From the NCBI RefSeq assembly GCF_900110035.1, contig NZ_FOCF01000005.1, positions 287,357 through 351,356 on the forward strand: a stretch of DNA of 64,000 nucleotides. Direction: 5' to 3'. The stretch comes from Sphingomonas gellani. GTDB taxonomy: Bacteria; Pseudomonadota; Alphaproteobacteria; Sphingomonadales; Sphingomonadaceae. The position numbers and the translations under genes are program-made. The notes below the pieces were generated by a model that made no database searches, was not told where the DNA came from, and saw nothing but the letters and a program-made list of their open reading frames with translations. Positions 1 through 10,573 of the stretch are shown here, one piece after another. How positions within the stretch are numbered: position 1 is the first letter of the stretch; the number at the start of each line of letters is the position of its first letter.

Positions 1-198
1 CTGGCGACCGAGCTTCTTGCCCGAACGCGCAACGTCCGAACGCTCGCGCGTGCCACGCGCGGTCGCGCGGCGCTTCTCGAGCTGCCAGGTCACCACGCGG
101 TGCAGGATGTCGGCACGCGGGTCGAGGCCGAAGACCTCGTCCGAGAGCTCGATGTCCGCCGCATTGGCGCCGGCGAAGGATTGAACCTTGACCTGCAC
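1..198 (-). CDS. rplD: 50S ribosomal protein L4, N-terminal part (runs off window)
   Basis: L4 binds 23S rRNA domain I, lines the exit tunnel and in some bacteria represses its own operon. The first 66 codons are present; the rest lies left of base 1. The start is a GTG at 198-196 placed directly after the rplC stop (TAAGTG), so translation is probably coupled. The product begins with a QVKVQSF motif and continues through LDPRADILHRVV and the basic TARGTRERSDV segment typical of L4. Gene order rpsJ-rplC-rplD matches the S10 operon. Partial, but the identity is clear. Confidence 0.93.
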   Translation of the reverse strand, partial: MQVKVQSFAGANAADIELSDEVFGLDPRADILHRVVTWQLEKRRATARGTRERSDVARSGKKLGRQ

Positions 199-933
199 TT
201 ATGCCTCCTGGGCGTCGCTCGCCCCGGCGCTCTGAGCAGCCTCGGCGGTGTTGGAATTGGCGGTCTTCAAACCGGCCGGCATCGGAGCGTCGGCATGGCG
301 GTCGACCTTGACCGCGTCCTTGACGAACAGCCAGCCACCCTTCGAGCCAGGCACCGAGCCCTTTACGAAGATCAGGCCGCGCTCGACGTCGGTCGACACG
401 ATCTCGAGGTTCTGCTGGGTGCGGTTGCGATCGCCCATGTGGCCGGCCATCTTCTTGTTCTTGAAGACGCGACCCGGATCCTGGCGGTTACCGGTCGAAC
501 CGTGCGAACGGTGGCTGACCGAGACGCCGTGCGTCGCGCGCAGGCCGCCGAAGTTCCAGCGCTTCATCGCACCGGCAAAGCCCTTACCCTGGGTACGACC
601 CTGGATATCGACCAGCTGGCCTGCGACAAAGTGATCGGCGGCCAGTTCGGCACCGACGTCGAGCAGATTGTCCTCGGTCACGCGGAACTCGGCAACAACC
701 GCCTTCGGCTCAACCTCGGCCTTGCCGAAATGACCGCGCTGCGGCTTTGCGACGTTCTTCGCCTTGGCGATACCTGCGCCAAGCTGGACGGCGGTGTAGC
801 CATCCCGATCCATCTCGCGACGGGCGACGACCTGAAGCGCCTCGATCTGCAGGACGGTAACCGGCACGTGGCGGCCGTCGTCCCCGAACAGGCGGGTCAT
901 CCCCATTTTCTTCGCGATCACGCCAGTACGCAT
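199..933 (-). CDS. rplC: 50S ribosomal protein L3
   Basis: L3 is an early-assembly 23S rRNA-binding protein whose long loop reaches the peptidyl-transferase centre. The 244-aa product starts [16 protein letters not shown], has the loop motif [17 protein letters not shown] (containing the Gln that PrmB methylates in E. coli) and ends in an Ala/Ser-rich acidic tail beyond the usual core of about 210 aa. The start ATG has a strong AAGGAGT ribosome-binding site. A GCACCCA/TGGGTGC inverted repeat at 956-982 lies just upstream in the leader; its role is unknown. It is followed without a gap by rplD. Confidence 0.97.
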   Translation of the reverse strand: MRTGVIAKKMGMTRLFGDDGRHVPVTVLQIEALQVVARREMDRDGYTAVQLGAGIAKAKNVAKPQRGHFGKAEVEPKAVVAEFRVTEDNLLDVGAELAADHFVAGQLVDIQGRTQGKGFAGAMKRWNFGGLRATHGVSVSHRSHGSTGNRQDPGRVFKNKKMAGHMGDRNRTQQNLEIVSTDVERGLIFVKGSVPGSKGGWLFVKDAVKVDRHADAPMPAGLKTANSNTAEAAQSAGASDAQEA

Positions 934-1173
934 GATCCACTACTCCTTGACAGAGGCACCCACAGGCCCATCCCATGGGTGCGTGCGACCCCCGCCGAAG
1001 CGAGGATCGGGTCAGCCCGGATTATTCGAAGCGAGCCCCGTCCCGGGCCGGTTGAACCCACGCATGAGCGCAGGAACACGACGGAAGACGCTGTCCCGGC
1101 TGACAAGCAACCGGCGGTATCTTAAATGCCACAACGCGGCGGGACCGGAGTCGACCGCGGCGAGGTGCGGCCC

Positions 1174-1482
1174 TTACGCCAGCTTGATCTCGACGTCAAC
1201 GCCGGCGGCGAGATCGAGCTTCATCAGTGCGTCGACGGTCTGCGGGGTCGGCTGCACGATGTCGAGCAGACGCTTGTAGGTGCGCGTCTCGAACTGCTCG
1301 CGCGACTTCTTGTCGATGTGCGGGCCGCGGTTCACGGTGAACTTGTCGATGTGGGTCGGCAGCGGTATCGGGCCGCGGATCAGCGCGCCGGTCCGACGCG
1401 CGGTGTCGGCAATGTCGCCGGCCGCCTGGTCGAGAACGCGGTGATCGAACGCCTTCAGGCGGATGCGGATATTGTTGTCCAT
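1174..1482 (-). CDS. rpsJ: 30S ribosomal protein S10
   Basis: S10 is a small-subunit head protein that in other bacteria also bridges NusG and the antitermination complex as NusE. The 102-aa product has the family length and the motifs [10 protein letters not shown] and [19 protein letters not shown]. The start follows a GGTAGGG ribosome-binding site. It lies 257 bp downstream of tuf, across an intrinsic terminator, and 240 bp upstream of rplC, so it opens the S10 part of the cluster. A short purine-rich direct repeat (GGAGAAAG-type, 1583-1610) lies in its leader. Confidence 0.97.
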   Translation of the reverse strand: MDNNIRIRLKAFDHRVLDQAAGDIADTARRTGALIRGPIPLPTHIDKFTVNRGPHIDKKSREQFETRTYKRLLDIVQPTPQTVDALMKLDLAAGVDVEIKLA

Positions 1483-1657
1483 GGTCCCTACCGGTTCGTG
1501 CGCAACACCTCGGCCGCTTCCCGGACCATGCCGGTCCGAGGCTCGTGCCGCAGGCGGGAGCCGGCGGGATGAGATCCCCGCTGAGGAAAGCGGAGAAAGC
1601 GGAGAAAGAGCGTTACTCTTTTGTCTCGTGAGTGGGGCCGCATAACGGCACCCTCAT

Positions 1658-1709
1658 AAAAAGGCAACCGCCCGACGCTCCTTTCGGTGCATCGGGCGGA
1701 ACCTTTTTT
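1658..1709. terminator. Bidirectional-looking intrinsic terminator after tuf
   Basis: CCGCCCGA (1668-1675) pairs with TCGGGCGG (1692-1699), extended by a partly paired inner stem around a TTTC loop. A-rich sequence flanks the left and T6 the right, so on the minus strand the hairpin is followed by TTTTT after the tuf stop. It probably ends most str-operon transcripts, leaving rpsJ-rplC-rplD to partial read-through or its own promoter. Confidence 0.8.
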
Positions 1710-1739
1710 CAGCTGCGCGGGTAACCCCCGCGCCGCGCC

Positions 1740-2930
<1,191 letters not shown>

Positions 2931-3040
2931 TGTTTCCTACCTTCGTGGGTTTGGTTCCGGATTCGCTACGGAGCCGCGCCGGACGCGGCCCCATAGCGGG
3001 TGTTTTCAGCTTATGCCAGCCCTGGGACCGGCAGGCCCGA

Positions 3041-5116
3041 TCAGGCCAGCTTCGCCTTCACCTCGTCGGCGACGTTCTGCGGCACTTCGTCATAGTGCGA
3101 GAACTGCATCGAGTATTGCGCTCGACCCTGCGTGAACGAGCGCAGCGCGTTGACGTAACCGAACATGTTGGCCAGCGGCACCATCGCCTCGACCGTCTGG
3201 GCGTTACCGCGCGTGTCGGTGCCCTGGATCTGGCCACGACGGCTGTTCATGTCGCCGATGACGTCACCCAGATAATCCTCCGGGGTAACGACCTCGACCT
3301 TCATGACCGGCTCGAGCAGCGTGATGCCAGACTTCTGCGCCGCTTCGCGCATTGCGCCGCGGGCGGTGATTTCGAACGCCAGCGCCGAGGAGTCGACGTC
3401 GTGATACGCGCCGTCATACAGCGTGATCTCGAAGTCGATGATAGGGAAGCCGACGAGCGAACCCGTGGCCGCCGTCTCACGGAAGCCCTTCTCGATCGCG
3501 GGGATATATTCCTTGGGAATATTACCGCCCTTGATCTCGTCCTTGAAGATGATGCCCGCGCCGCGCTCGCCCGGCGTCAGCTTCACCTTTACGCGGCCGA
3601 ACTGACCGGTGCCGCCCGACTGCTTCTTGTGGGTGTAGTCGATGTCGACGGGCTTCTTCAGGTATTCGCGATACGCCACCTGCGGAGCGCCGACATTCGC
3701 CTCGACCTTGAACTCGCGCTTCATGCGGTCGACCAGGATCTCGAGGTGGAGCTCGCCCATCCCCTTGATGATGGTCTGGCCCGATTCGGCATCCGACGAC
3801 ACGCGGAACGAGGGATCTTCGCGAGCGAGGCGATTGAGCGCCACGCCCATCTTTTCCTGGTCGGCCTTGGTCTTGGGCTCCACCGACAGTTCGATCACCG
3901 GCTCCGGGAACTCCATACGCTCCAGGATGATCGGCGCCGACTGCGCACACAGCGTGTCGCCGGTCGTGGTGTCCTTCAGGCCCGCCAGCGCGACGATGTC
4001 GCCGGCATAGGCTTCGGTGATGTCCTCACGGCTGTTCGCATGCATCAGCAGCATGCGGCCAACCTTTTCCTTCTTGTCCTTCACCGAGTTCTGGACCTGC
4101 GACGCCGCCTCGAGCTTGCCCGAATATATGCGGGCGAAGGTCAACGTGCCGACGAACGGATCGTTCATGATCTTGAACGCCAGCGCCGAGAACGGTGCCG
4201 CGTCGTCGGACGGACGCTCGTCCGGCGTTTCGCCGTCGAGCTTCACGCCCTTGATCGCGGGAACGTCGAGCGGGGACGGCAGATAGTCGATCACCGCGTC
4301 GAGCAGCGGCTGGACGCCCTTGTTCTTGAACGCGGAGCCGCAGACGACCGGCACGAACGCCATGCTGAGCGTACCCTTGCGGATCAGCTTCTTCAGCGTC
4401 GCGATGTCGGGCTCGTTGCCCTCCAGATACTGCTCCATGACCTCGTCGTCGAGTTCGACGGCCATCTCGATCAGGTCGCTGCGGTACTTCGCAGCCTTCT
4501 CCACCATGTCGGCAGGGATGTCCTGATATTCGAACTTCGCGCCCAGGCTCTCCTCGAGCCAGATGATCGCGCGGTTCCCGACCAGGTCGACCAGGCCCTT
4601 GAACCCGCCCTCGATACCGATCGGCAGGTACAGGACCGCCGGACGCGCACCCAGGCGCTCGATGATGGAGTTGACGCAGAAATAGAAGTCAGCGCCCGTC
4701 CGGTCGAGCTTGTTGACGAAGCACATCCGCGGCACGCCGTACTTGTCGGCCTGACGCCACACCGTCTCGGACTGCGGCTCGACACCAGCCACGCCGTCGA
4801 AGCACGCAACCGCGCCGTCGAGCACGCGCAGCGAACGCTCGACCTCGATGGTGAAGTCGACGTGGCCGGGCGTGTCGATGATGTTGATGCGGTTGTCGTT
4901 CCAGAAACAGGTCGTCGCGGCGGACGTGATCGTGATGCCGCGCTCCTGCTCCTGCTCCATCCAATCCATCGTCGCGGTGCCCTCATGGACCTCGCCGATC
5001 TTGTAGGACTTGCCGGTGTAATACAGGATACGCTCGGTAGTCGTGGTCTTGCCGGCATCGATGTGCGCCATGATGCCGATATTGCGGTAGCGCTCGAGCG
5101 GATGGCTGCGGGCCAT
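3041..5116 (-). CDS. fusA: Elongation factor G
   Basis: EF-G is the GTPase that drives translocation of tRNA and mRNA and, with RRF, ribosome recycling. The 691-aa length fits the canonical five-domain protein. The P-loop AHIDAGKT is at residues 17-24, then [11 protein letters not shown] (switch I), DTPGHVDF (switch II) and NKLD. Domain IV has the typical [10 protein letters not shown] segment. The ribosome-binding site is AAGGAAA. It sits between rpsG and tuf in the conserved str order. Confidence 0.99.
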   Translation of the reverse strand: MARSHPLERYRNIGIMAHIDAGKTTTTERILYYTGKSYKIGEVHEGTATMDWMEQEQERGITITSAATTCFWNDNRINIIDTPGHVDFTIEVERSLRVLDGAVACFDGVAGVEPQSETVWRQADKYGVPRMCFVNKLDRTGADFYFCVNSIIERLGARPAVLYLPIGIEGGFKGLVDLVGNRAIIWLEESLGAKFEYQDIPADMVEKAAKYRSDLIEMAVELDDEVMEQYLEGNEPDIATLKKLIRKGTLSMAFVPVVCGSAFKNKGVQPLLDAVIDYLPSPLDVPAIKGVKLDGETPDERPSDDAAPFSALAFKIMNDPFVGTLTFARIYSGKLEAASQVQNSVKDKKEKVGRMLLMHANSREDITEAYAGDIVALAGLKDTTTGDTLCAQSAPIILERMEFPEPVIELSVEPKTKADQEKMGVALNRLAREDPSFRVSSDAESGQTIIKGMGELHLEILVDRMKREFKVEANVGAPQVAYREYLKKPVDIDYTHKKQSGGTGQFGRVKVKLTPGERGAGIIFKDEIKGGNIPKEYIPAIEKGFRETAATGSLVGFPIIDFEITLYDGAYHDVDSSALAFEITARGAMREAAQKSGITLLEPVMKVEVVTPEDYLGDVIGDMNSRRGQIQGTDTRGNAQTVEAMVPLANMFGYVNALRSFTQGRAQYSMQFSHYDEVPQNVADEVKAKLA

Positions 5117-5211
5117 GGATCGGGTTTCCTTAGCAATGTGGGGAGCAGGCGCGTCGCCGGCTCCCCACCATATAGTTCAGATTGCGGTGGCTTCCAAGCC
5201 TGCCGCCGGGC

Positions 5212-5682
5212 TTACCAGCGGTAGTGCGAGAAGGCGCGGTTCGCTTCTGCCATGCGGTGCGTGTCTTCACGCTTCTTGACCGCATTACCGCGGTTGTTGG
5301 CCGCATCCATCAGCTCACCCGACAGGCGTGCCGCCATGGTGTTCTCCGACCGGCTGCGCGCCGCGGAGATCAGCCAACGGATCGCGAGCGCCTGCGCACG
5401 CTCCGGACGAACCTCGACCGGAACCTGGTAGGTGGCGCCGCCGACGCGGCGGCTGCGGACCTCGATGCCCGGCTTGATGTTGTTCAGCGCGTCGTGGAAC
5501 ACGCCCAGCGGATCGCGCTTGGCACGGTTCTCGACCGTTTCCAGCGCGCCGTAGACGATCAGTTCGGCGACCGACTTCTTGCCGTCATACATGACGGAGT
5601 TCATGAACTTGGACAGAACCTCATCCCCAAACTTGGGATCAGGCAGGATTTCCCGCTTTTCGGGACGACGACGACGAGCCAT
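5212..5682 (-). CDS. rpsG: 30S ribosomal protein S7
   Basis: S7 nucleates assembly of the 30S head by binding 16S rRNA; in E. coli it also represses the str operon. The 156-aa product has the family length, starts [12 protein letters not shown] and contains [12 protein letters not shown] and [19 protein letters not shown]. The ribosome-binding site is AAAGGT. It lies 41 bp downstream of rpsL. Confidence 0.98.
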   Translation of the reverse strand: MARRRRPEKREILPDPKFGDEVLSKFMNSVMYDGKKSVAELIVYGALETVENRAKRDPLGVFHDALNNIKPGIEVRSRRVGGATYQVPVEVRPERAQALAIRWLISAARSRSENTMAARLSGELMDAANNRGNAVKKREDTHRMAEANRAFSHYRW

Positions 5683-5723
5683 GTGGCTTACCTTTCAATC
5701 AGCTTGGAAAATACGGGAGCGAC

Positions 5724-6095
5724 TTACTTGGGCCGCTTCGCACCGTACTTGGACCGCGACTGCTTGCGGTTCTTGACGCCCTGCGTGTCGAGCACGCCGC
5801 GCAGCACATGGTAACGCACACCGGGAAGGTCGCGCACACGGCCGCCGCGGATCAGCACCACCGAGTGCTCCTGAAGGTTGTGGCCTTCACCGGGGATGTA
5901 GCTGATGACTTCGCGCTGGTTGGTCAGGCGAACCTTGGCCACCTTGCGAAGTGCCGAGTTCGGCTTCTTCGGAGTCGTCGTATACACACGGGTGCAGACG
6001 CCGCGCTTTTGCGGGTTCTGCTCCATCGCAGGGACCTTGGACTTGGCCTTCTGCGGTTCGCGGCCCTTTCGGACCAGCTGGTTGATCGTCGGCAT
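5724..6095 (-). CDS. rpsL: 30S ribosomal protein S12
   Basis: S12 monitors codon-anticodon pairing at the decoding site and is the classic streptomycin-resistance target. The product is 123 aa from ATG 6095. An upstream in-frame start would add 48 residues of unrelated sequence, and this ATG is preceded by AAAGGTGAAGG. The loop [13 protein letters not shown] has the usual Lys43. In the second loop, [13 protein letters not shown], residue 88 is Arg (codon CGC at 5834-5832) where E. coli has Lys87. The ribosome-binding site lies in a short CCTTT-G-AAAGG palindrome. First gene of the str operon. Confidence 0.98.
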   Translation of the reverse strand: MPTINQLVRKGREPQKAKSKVPAMEQNPQKRGVCTRVYTTTPKKPNSALRKVAKVRLTNQREVISYIPGEGHNLQEHSVVLIRGGRVRDLPGVRYHVLRGVLDTQGVKNRKQSRSKYGAKRPK

Positions 6096-6253
6096 GAAGC
6101 CTTCACCTTTCAAAGGGTTACTTTGCTGGAGCCTAAAGCCACCGAATACGAAAAGGGCCGTGGCGGTGTCGCCCGGGCCCTGATGAATCCAGCAATGTTC
6201 AAGCGTGTTCGCCTGACCGACCGCATGAGGGCCTGCCACATCGAACGGGCGCG

Positions 6254-6282
6254 CCTATACGCGTCGCTGCCTGCGCGGTCAA
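6254..6282 (-). promoter_or_regulatory. Candidate str-operon (rpsL) promoter
   Basis: On the minus strand TTGACC (6282-6277) is separated by exactly 17 bp from TATAGG (6259-6254), followed by a CGCGCCCG discriminator. The predicted start is near 6247, giving a leader of about 150 nt before rpsL. Its -35 lies back-to-back with that of the trnW promoter, 17 bp apart. Prediction from sequence only. Confidence 0.55.
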
Positions 6283-6299
6283 CGGCCGACCGAAAGCGC

Positions 6300-6328
6300 T
6301 TGAACCCGGCGTGTGGCCCCGCTAAGGG
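6300..6328 (+). promoter_or_regulatory. Candidate trnW-secE-nusG promoter
   Basis: TTGAAC (6300-6305), a 17-bp spacer, then TAAGGG (6323-6328) followed by a GCGC-rich discriminator. The predicted start is about 6 nt before the mature tRNA-Trp 5' end at 6341. The layout matches the candidates before rplK and rplJ. Confidence 0.55.
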
Positions 6329-6340
6329 GCGCATCCGCAC

Positions 6341-6417
6341 AGGGGCGTAGCTCAGCTGGTTAGAGCGTCGGTCTCCAAAACCGAAGGCCCTCGGTTCGAA
6401 TCCGAGCGCCCCTGCCA
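6341..6417 (+). tRNA. trnW: tRNA-Trp (anticodon CCA)
   Basis: The cloverleaf is complete. The acceptor stem AGGGGCG pairs with CGCCCCT (6407-6413). The D-arm is GCTC/GAGC. The anticodon arm is TCGGT-CTCCAAA-ACCGA with CCA at 6375-6377. The T-arm is CTCGG-TTCGAAT-CCGAG, and the CCA end is genomically encoded at 6415-6417. It heads the secE-nusG operon, the common bacterial arrangement. Confidence 0.97.
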
Positions 6418-6616
6418 TGCGATCTTGTGGACGAGCCGGCTACCTCTGCCCCATACGCCCGGCCGCGGACCACTTGCCTTCCCCGCCCCTCGCCGTTACA
6501 TCCGCCCGCAATCCGACAGCGAGGACCTCTCTCGCCGGCCTTCCGAAACGGAGTTGCCGGCGGCGGCCCCATGCCTCGCCGGCGGTTATATTCACCAGTG
6601 GGCGAAAGCGCGAAAC

Positions 6617-6817
6617 GTGGCCAAGACGACCCCCATCGAGTTCTTCAACCAGGTCCGGGCCGAGACGCGGAAGGTCGTATGGCCGACCCGACGCGAGACC
6701 GTGATGACCGGCGTGATGGTGGTGATCATGACAACCATCCTGGCGCTGTTCTTCCTGGCGGTGGACTCGTTCTTCAACGCGGTCGTTACCGGGCTGCTGA
6801 AGCTCGCCAGCAACTAA
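6617..6817 (+). CDS. secE: Preprotein translocase subunit SecE
   Basis: SecE clamps SecY in the inner-membrane protein channel. The 66-aa product has a short amphipathic helix with QVRAETRKVVWPTR and one membrane helix (about residues 31-55), the compact one-TM form of alphaproteobacteria. I chose GTG 6617 because upstream in-frame codons give a Pro/Arg-rich sequence unlike SecE and run back to the tRNA. The ribosome-binding site is weak (GGCGAAAG). It is followed 24 bp later by nusG. Confidence 0.93.
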   Translation: MAKTTPIEFFNQVRAETRKVVWPTRRETVMTGVMVVIMTTILALFFLAVDSFFNAVVTGLLKLASN

Positions 6818-6841
6818 AACAAGCAAGGGATACGGAAACTC

Positions 6842-7378
6842 ATGGCGCGCTGGTACATCATCCACGCCTATTCCGGGTTTGAGGGCAAGGTCCGCGACGC
6901 GATCATGTCGGAAGCGACCCGCCTCGGCCTGGAGCGCCTGGTCGAGCAGATCGAGGTCCCGACGGAGACCGTGACCGAGGCGCGCCGCGGGAAGAAGATC
7001 GCGGTGGAGCGCAAGTTCATGCCCGGCTACGTCCTCGCCAAGCTCGACATGAACGATCAGGTCTATCACCTGGTCAAGAACACGCCGAAGGTGACCGGCT
7101 TCCTCGGCGCCATGGGCAAGCCGCAGGCGATCAGCGAGTCGGAAGCGGCTCGCATGCTTCAGTCCAAGGAAGAGACTGCCGCGGCGCCGAAGCAGAAGAT
7201 CAAGGTCGATTTCGAGATCGGCGATGCGGTCAAGGTGCTCGAGGGCCCGTTTGCCAGCTTCAACGGCACGGTCGAGGAGCTCGATTTCGACAAGGCCAAG
7301 GTCAAGGTGTCGGTGTCGATCTTCGGCCGCGCCACGCCCGTGGAACTCGATTTCGAGCAGGTCGAACGGTCGAAGTAA
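6842..7378 (+). CDS. nusG: Transcription termination/antitermination protein NusG
   Basis: NusG binds RNA polymerase through its N-terminal domain and Rho or S10 through its C-terminal KOW domain. The 178-aa product starts MARWYIIHAYSGFE, has FMPGYVLAKLDM in the NGN domain, a linker around residues 105-122, and the KOW signature DAVKVLEGPFASFNGTVEE near residue 130. It directly follows secE. An inverted repeat (7417-7451) lies after its stop. Confidence 0.97.
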   Translation: MARWYIIHAYSGFEGKVRDAIMSEATRLGLERLVEQIEVPTETVTEARRGKKIAVERKFMPGYVLAKLDMNDQVYHLVKNTPKVTGFLGAMGKPQAISESEAARMLQSKEETAAAPKQKIKVDFEIGDAVKVLEGPFASFNGTVEELDFDKAKVKVSVSIFGRATPVELDFEQVERSK

Positions 7379-7416
7379 TTCGCTCGGCCGAAACCCGGCC
7401 ACATCACGCAAACCGG

Positions 7417-7453
7417 ACGGCGCGATATCGACCAGGTCGATGCCGCGCCGTTT
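7417..7453 (+). terminator. Terminator-like hairpin between nusG and rplK
   Basis: ACGGCGCG (7417-7424) pairs with CGCGCCGT (7444-7451), and ATCGAC/GTCGAT extends the stem inward to a CAG loop. Only three T follow, so termination may be weak. The hairpin directly abuts the -35 of the candidate rplK promoter, separating nusG from rplKA transcription. Confidence 0.5.
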
Positions 7454-7480
7454 GCATATCGAGTCGACGAGTGATAAGGG
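7452..7480 (+). promoter_or_regulatory. Candidate rplK-rplA promoter
   Basis: TTGCAT (7452-7457), a 17-bp spacer, TAAGGG (7475-7480) and a CGCGCGC discriminator. The -10 box and spacing are identical to those before trnW and rplJ. The leader to rplK would be about 80 nt. Confidence 0.55.
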
Positions 7481-7569
7481 CGCGCGCTTCCACCGATCAT
7501 CGCTGGAAACCATTGCGGGAGGGCGTCTTTGCGCGTCCGCTGACCGCTAAACTTGAAACAGAGTGAGTC

Positions 7570-8001
7570 ATGGCAAAAAAGATCACCGGCTATATCAAGC
7601 TGCAGGTGCCTGCGGGCTCCGCGAACCCGTCGCCGCCGATCGGCCCGGCGCTGGGTCAGCGCGGCGTCAACATCATGGAATTCTGCAAGGCGTTCAACGC
7701 CCAGACCGGCGAGCAGCCCAAGGGCACGCCACTGCCGACCGTCATCACCGTCTATGCGGATCGGTCCTTCTCGTTCGAGACCAAGACCCCGCCCGCGACC
7801 TATCTGCTGAAGCAGGCCGCAAACCTGAAGTCGGGTTCGAAGGAGCCGGGCAAGGCGACTGCAGGCAAGATCAAGCGCTCGCAGCTGTCCGAGATTGCGA
7901 CCGCCAAGATGAAGGACCTGAACGCGAACGACCTCGAGGCGGCGACCCGCATCATCGAAGGTTCCGCCCGCGCGATGGGCCTCGAAGTGGTGGAGGGCTG
8001 A
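7570..8001 (+). CDS. rplK: 50S ribosomal protein L11
   Basis: L11 forms the GTPase-associated centre with 23S rRNA and is needed for RelA activation. The 143-aa product has the family length. It begins [16 protein letters not shown], has the Pro-rich [21 protein letters not shown] segment split around the thiostrepton site, and ends with the C-terminal RNA-binding motif [11 protein letters not shown]. It lies 4 bp upstream of rplA. Confidence 0.98.
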   Translation: MAKKITGYIKLQVPAGSANPSPPIGPALGQRGVNIMEFCKAFNAQTGEQPKGTPLPTVITVYADRSFSFETKTPPATYLLKQAANLKSGSKEPGKATAGKIKRSQLSEIATAKMKDLNANDLEAATRIIEGSARAMGLEVVEG

Positions 8002-8005
8002 GATC

Positions 8006-8698
8006 ATGGCCAAGCTGAGCAAGAAGCAGAAGGTTTGGAACATCTCGCCTGAGACGCTGCATGGTATCGACGAGGCGATCGCCCTCGCCAAGACCAACGC
8101 CACCAGCAAGTTCGACGAAACCATCGAGTTGTCGCTGAACCTAGGTGTCGATCCGCGTCACGCCGACCAGATGGTCCGCGGCGTGGTCAACCTGCCCAAG
8201 GGCACCGGCAAGACCGTCCGCGTCGGCGTGTTCGCACGCGGCGCGAAGGCGGACGAGGCGCGTGAGGCCGGAGCTGACGTCGTCGGCGCCGAGGACCTGA
8301 TGCAGACGATCCAGGACGGCACGATCGACTTCGACCGCTGCATCGCGACCCCCGACATGATGGGCGTCGTCGGTCGTCTCGGTAAGGTGCTGGGTCCCAA
8401 GGGCCTGATGCCGAACCCGAAGCTGGGCACCGTGACCATGAACGTCGCACAGGCGGTCAAGGACGCGAAGAGCGGCCAGGTCGAGTATCGCGTCGAGAAG
8501 GCCGGCATCATCCATTCGGGCATCGGCAAGGCGTCGTTCCCCGCCGAGGACCTGCGCGCCAATTTCGACGCTCTGGTCGACGCGGTCGTCAAGGCGAAGC
8601 CGTCGGGCGCCAAGGGCAAGTACGTCAAGAAGATCGCGCTGTCCTCGACCATGGGTCCGGGCATCCGCATCGACGTGACCGAGGTTGCAGGCGGCTGA
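8006..8698 (+). CDS. rplA: 50S ribosomal protein L1
   Basis: L1 builds the mobile stalk that moves E-site tRNA; in E. coli it represses rplKA translation. The 230-aa product has the family length and the signatures [16 protein letters not shown] and a C-terminal [11 protein letters not shown]. Its ATG is 4 bp after the rplK stop, with GGAGGG as ribosome-binding site. A perfect terminator follows at 8722, so the operon ends here rather than running into rplJL as in E. coli. Confidence 0.98.
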   Translation: MAKLSKKQKVWNISPETLHGIDEAIALAKTNATSKFDETIELSLNLGVDPRHADQMVRGVVNLPKGTGKTVRVGVFARGAKADEAREAGADVVGAEDLMQTIQDGTIDFDRCIATPDMMGVVGRLGKVLGPKGLMPNPKLGTVTMNVAQAVKDAKSGQVEYRVEKAGIIHSGIGKASFPAEDLRANFDALVDAVVKAKPSGAKGKYVKKIALSSTMGPGIRIDVTEVAGG

Positions 8699-8721
8699 TC
8701 CGCTTCCTAGGTAAATGATCG

Positions 8722-8758
8722 AAAGGGGCCGGGAGCGATCCCGGCCCCTTTGTTTTTT
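8722..8758 (+). terminator. Intrinsic terminator after rplA (13-bp stem, GCGA loop)
   Basis: AAAGGGGCCGGGA (8722-8734) pairs perfectly with TCCCGGCCCCTTT (8739-8751) around a GCGA tetraloop, followed by GTTTTTT. One of three terminators in the window with the same A-GCGA-T cap. Confidence 0.93.
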
Positions 8759-8851
8759 GTCGAATTCCAAGACGTTGCGCGATCTGTCTTTGCGCCCATG
8801 GGAATGCCGACCGGATCGCGGGCCTGTCGCTCGCCAAGCATATCGAGTGAC

Positions 8852-10537
8852 ATGTCCTTTACACATCTTCCCCCCGCCTTTGCCGACGCCCTGCGCGCTC
8901 GCGGCTATGAGGCCCTGACCCCCGTTCAGAACGAGGTGACGCAGGAACAGGCCGACGGCCGCGACCTTCTGGTTTCCGCGCAGACCGGGTCCGGCAAGAC
9001 CGTAGCGTTCGGCCTTGCCATGGCGGGCGACCTGCTGGCCGACGGTGCTCTGCCCCCGCCCGCGCTGCCGCTTTCGCTAGTCATCGCGCCGACGCGCGAA
9101 CTGGCGCTGCAGGTCGCCAAGGAACTCAGCTGGCTCTATGCAGCGGCCGGTGGCCGCATCGCGACCTGCGTCGGCGGCATGGATGCCAGCCGAGAGCGCC
9201 GCGCGCTGAACCATGGCGCCCATATCGTGGTCGGCACGCCCGGACGTCTGAAGGACCATCTGGAGCGTGGCGCGCTTGACTTGTCGGCACTGCGCGTCGC
9301 GGTTCTGGACGAGGCCGACGAGATGCTCGACATGGGCTTTCGCGAGGATCTGGAAACACTGCTCGACGGCAGCCCGTCGGAGCGTCGGACACTGCTGTTC
9401 TCCGCCACGCTGCCCCGGCCGATCGTACAACTTGCCAAGGCATATCAACGCGATGCGTTGCGTATCTCGACCGTGGGCGAGGATCGTGGCCATGGCGACA
9501 TCGCGTACCGCGCGGTCGCGGTGGCGCCCGCGGATATCGAGCATGCGGTCATCAACCTGCTCCGTTTCTACGAGGCGGAAACGGCGATCCTGTTCTGCGC
9601 CACGCGCGACAATGTCCGCCACCTTCATGCCAGCCTGGTAGAGCGTGGCTTCGGGGCAGTCGCACTGTCGGGTGAGCATAGCCAGAACGAGCGCAACCAC
9701 GCTCTCCAGGCGCTGCGTGACCGGCGCGCGCGGGTGTGCGTGGCCACCGATGTCGCCGCGCGCGGCATCGACCTGCCCACGCTGAGCCTTGTCATCCATG
9801 TCGAGCTACCCCGCGATGCGGAGGTGTTGCAGCACCGCTCCGGCCGCACCGGTCGCGCCGGCAAGAAGGGCACGGCCGTCCTGATCGTGCCGTATCCCCG
9901 CCGCCGCCGCGTGGAGGGCATGCTGCGCGGCGCGCGCATCGCCGCCGAGTGGATGCCCGTCCCCTCGCCCGAGGCGATCCGGGCACAGGATCGTGAGCGC
10001 TTGCTCGCGCAACTGCTCCAGCCGGTGGAGATCGACGAGGAGGATCAGGCGATCGCGCGCGACCTGGTTGCGCAGCGGACACCGGAGGAGCTCGCCGGCA
10101 TGCTGGTGCGCGCGCATCGCGGCACGATGCCGGCGCCGGAGGAGTTGATCGACCGGGACAGCTCGCCGGCCGATCGGGAACGGGGCCATCGTCCGGGCTT
10201 CGACGATGTCGCCTGGTTCCGCATGAACATCGGCCGGCGCCAGAACGCGGATCCGCGCTGGATCCTGCCGCTGATCTGCCGACGCGGGCATGTGACCAAA
10301 ACGGAGGTCGGGGCGATCCGGATCGGCGCTGGCGAGACTCAGTTCGCTATCCCGAACGCCATCGCAAGCCGCTTCATGAACGCGGTGGCCAAGACCGCAG
10401 ATGCGTCCGGCGAGGACGAGAGCGGTGTCCGGATCGAGCTGCTGCAGGGTGCGCCGGAGCCGCAACAGCGCCGTGGCCCGCCGCAGCAGCGGCACAGTGC
10501 GCGTCCGACCCATGGCGGACATCGCGGGCGCCGGTAG
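8852..10537 (+). CDS. DEAD-box RNA helicase, DeaD/CsdA-like
   Basis: ATP-dependent RNA helicase, likely acting in ribosome assembly or cold-sensitive RNA remodelling. The 561-aa product has AQTGSGKT (motif I), PTRELALQ (Ia), VLDEADEMLDMGF (II), FSATL (III) and HRSGRTGRAGKKG (VI). The last 130 or so residues resemble the DbpA-type RNA-binding domain of DeaD/CsdA (VAWFRMNIGRR, PLICRRGHVTK) and end in a basic Gln/Arg/His tail. I chose ATG 8852 because upstream in-frame codons overlap the rplA terminator; the ribosome-binding site is weak. It splits the ribosomal protein cluster and converges on the PhoX gene 36 bp away. Confidence 0.92.
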   Translation: MSFTHLPPAFADALRARGYEALTPVQNEVTQEQADGRDLLVSAQTGSGKTVAFGLAMAGDLLADGALPPPALPLSLVIAPTRELALQVAKELSWLYAAAGGRIATCVGGMDASRERRALNHGAHIVVGTPGRLKDHLERGALDLSALRVAVLDEADEMLDMGFREDLETLLDGSPSERRTLLFSATLPRPIVQLAKAYQRDALRISTVGEDRGHGDIAYRAVAVAPADIEHAVINLLRFYEAETAILFCATRDNVRHLHASLVERGFGAVALSGEHSQNERNHALQALRDRRARVCVATDVAARGIDLPTLSLVIHVELPRDAEVLQHRSGRTGRAGKKGTAVLIVPYPRRRRVEGMLRGARIAAEWMPVPSPEAIRAQDRERLLAQLLQPVEIDEEDQAIARDLVAQRTPEELAGMLVRAHRGTMPAPEELIDRDSSPADRERGHRPGFDDVAWFRMNIGRRQNADPRWILPLICRRGHVTKTEVGAIRIGAGETQFAIPNAIASRFMNAVAKTADASGEDESGVRIELLQGAPEPQQRRGPPQQRHSARPTHGGHRGRR

Positions 10538-10573
10538 GATCCGACGCCCGCCCTGTTGGGACAACGCTACAGG

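Noticed and set aside
100..1125. Long plus-strand open frame opposite rplC
   Set aside because: It is the antisense shadow of rplC and its flank in GC-rich sequence; no recognisable protein and no ribosome-binding site.
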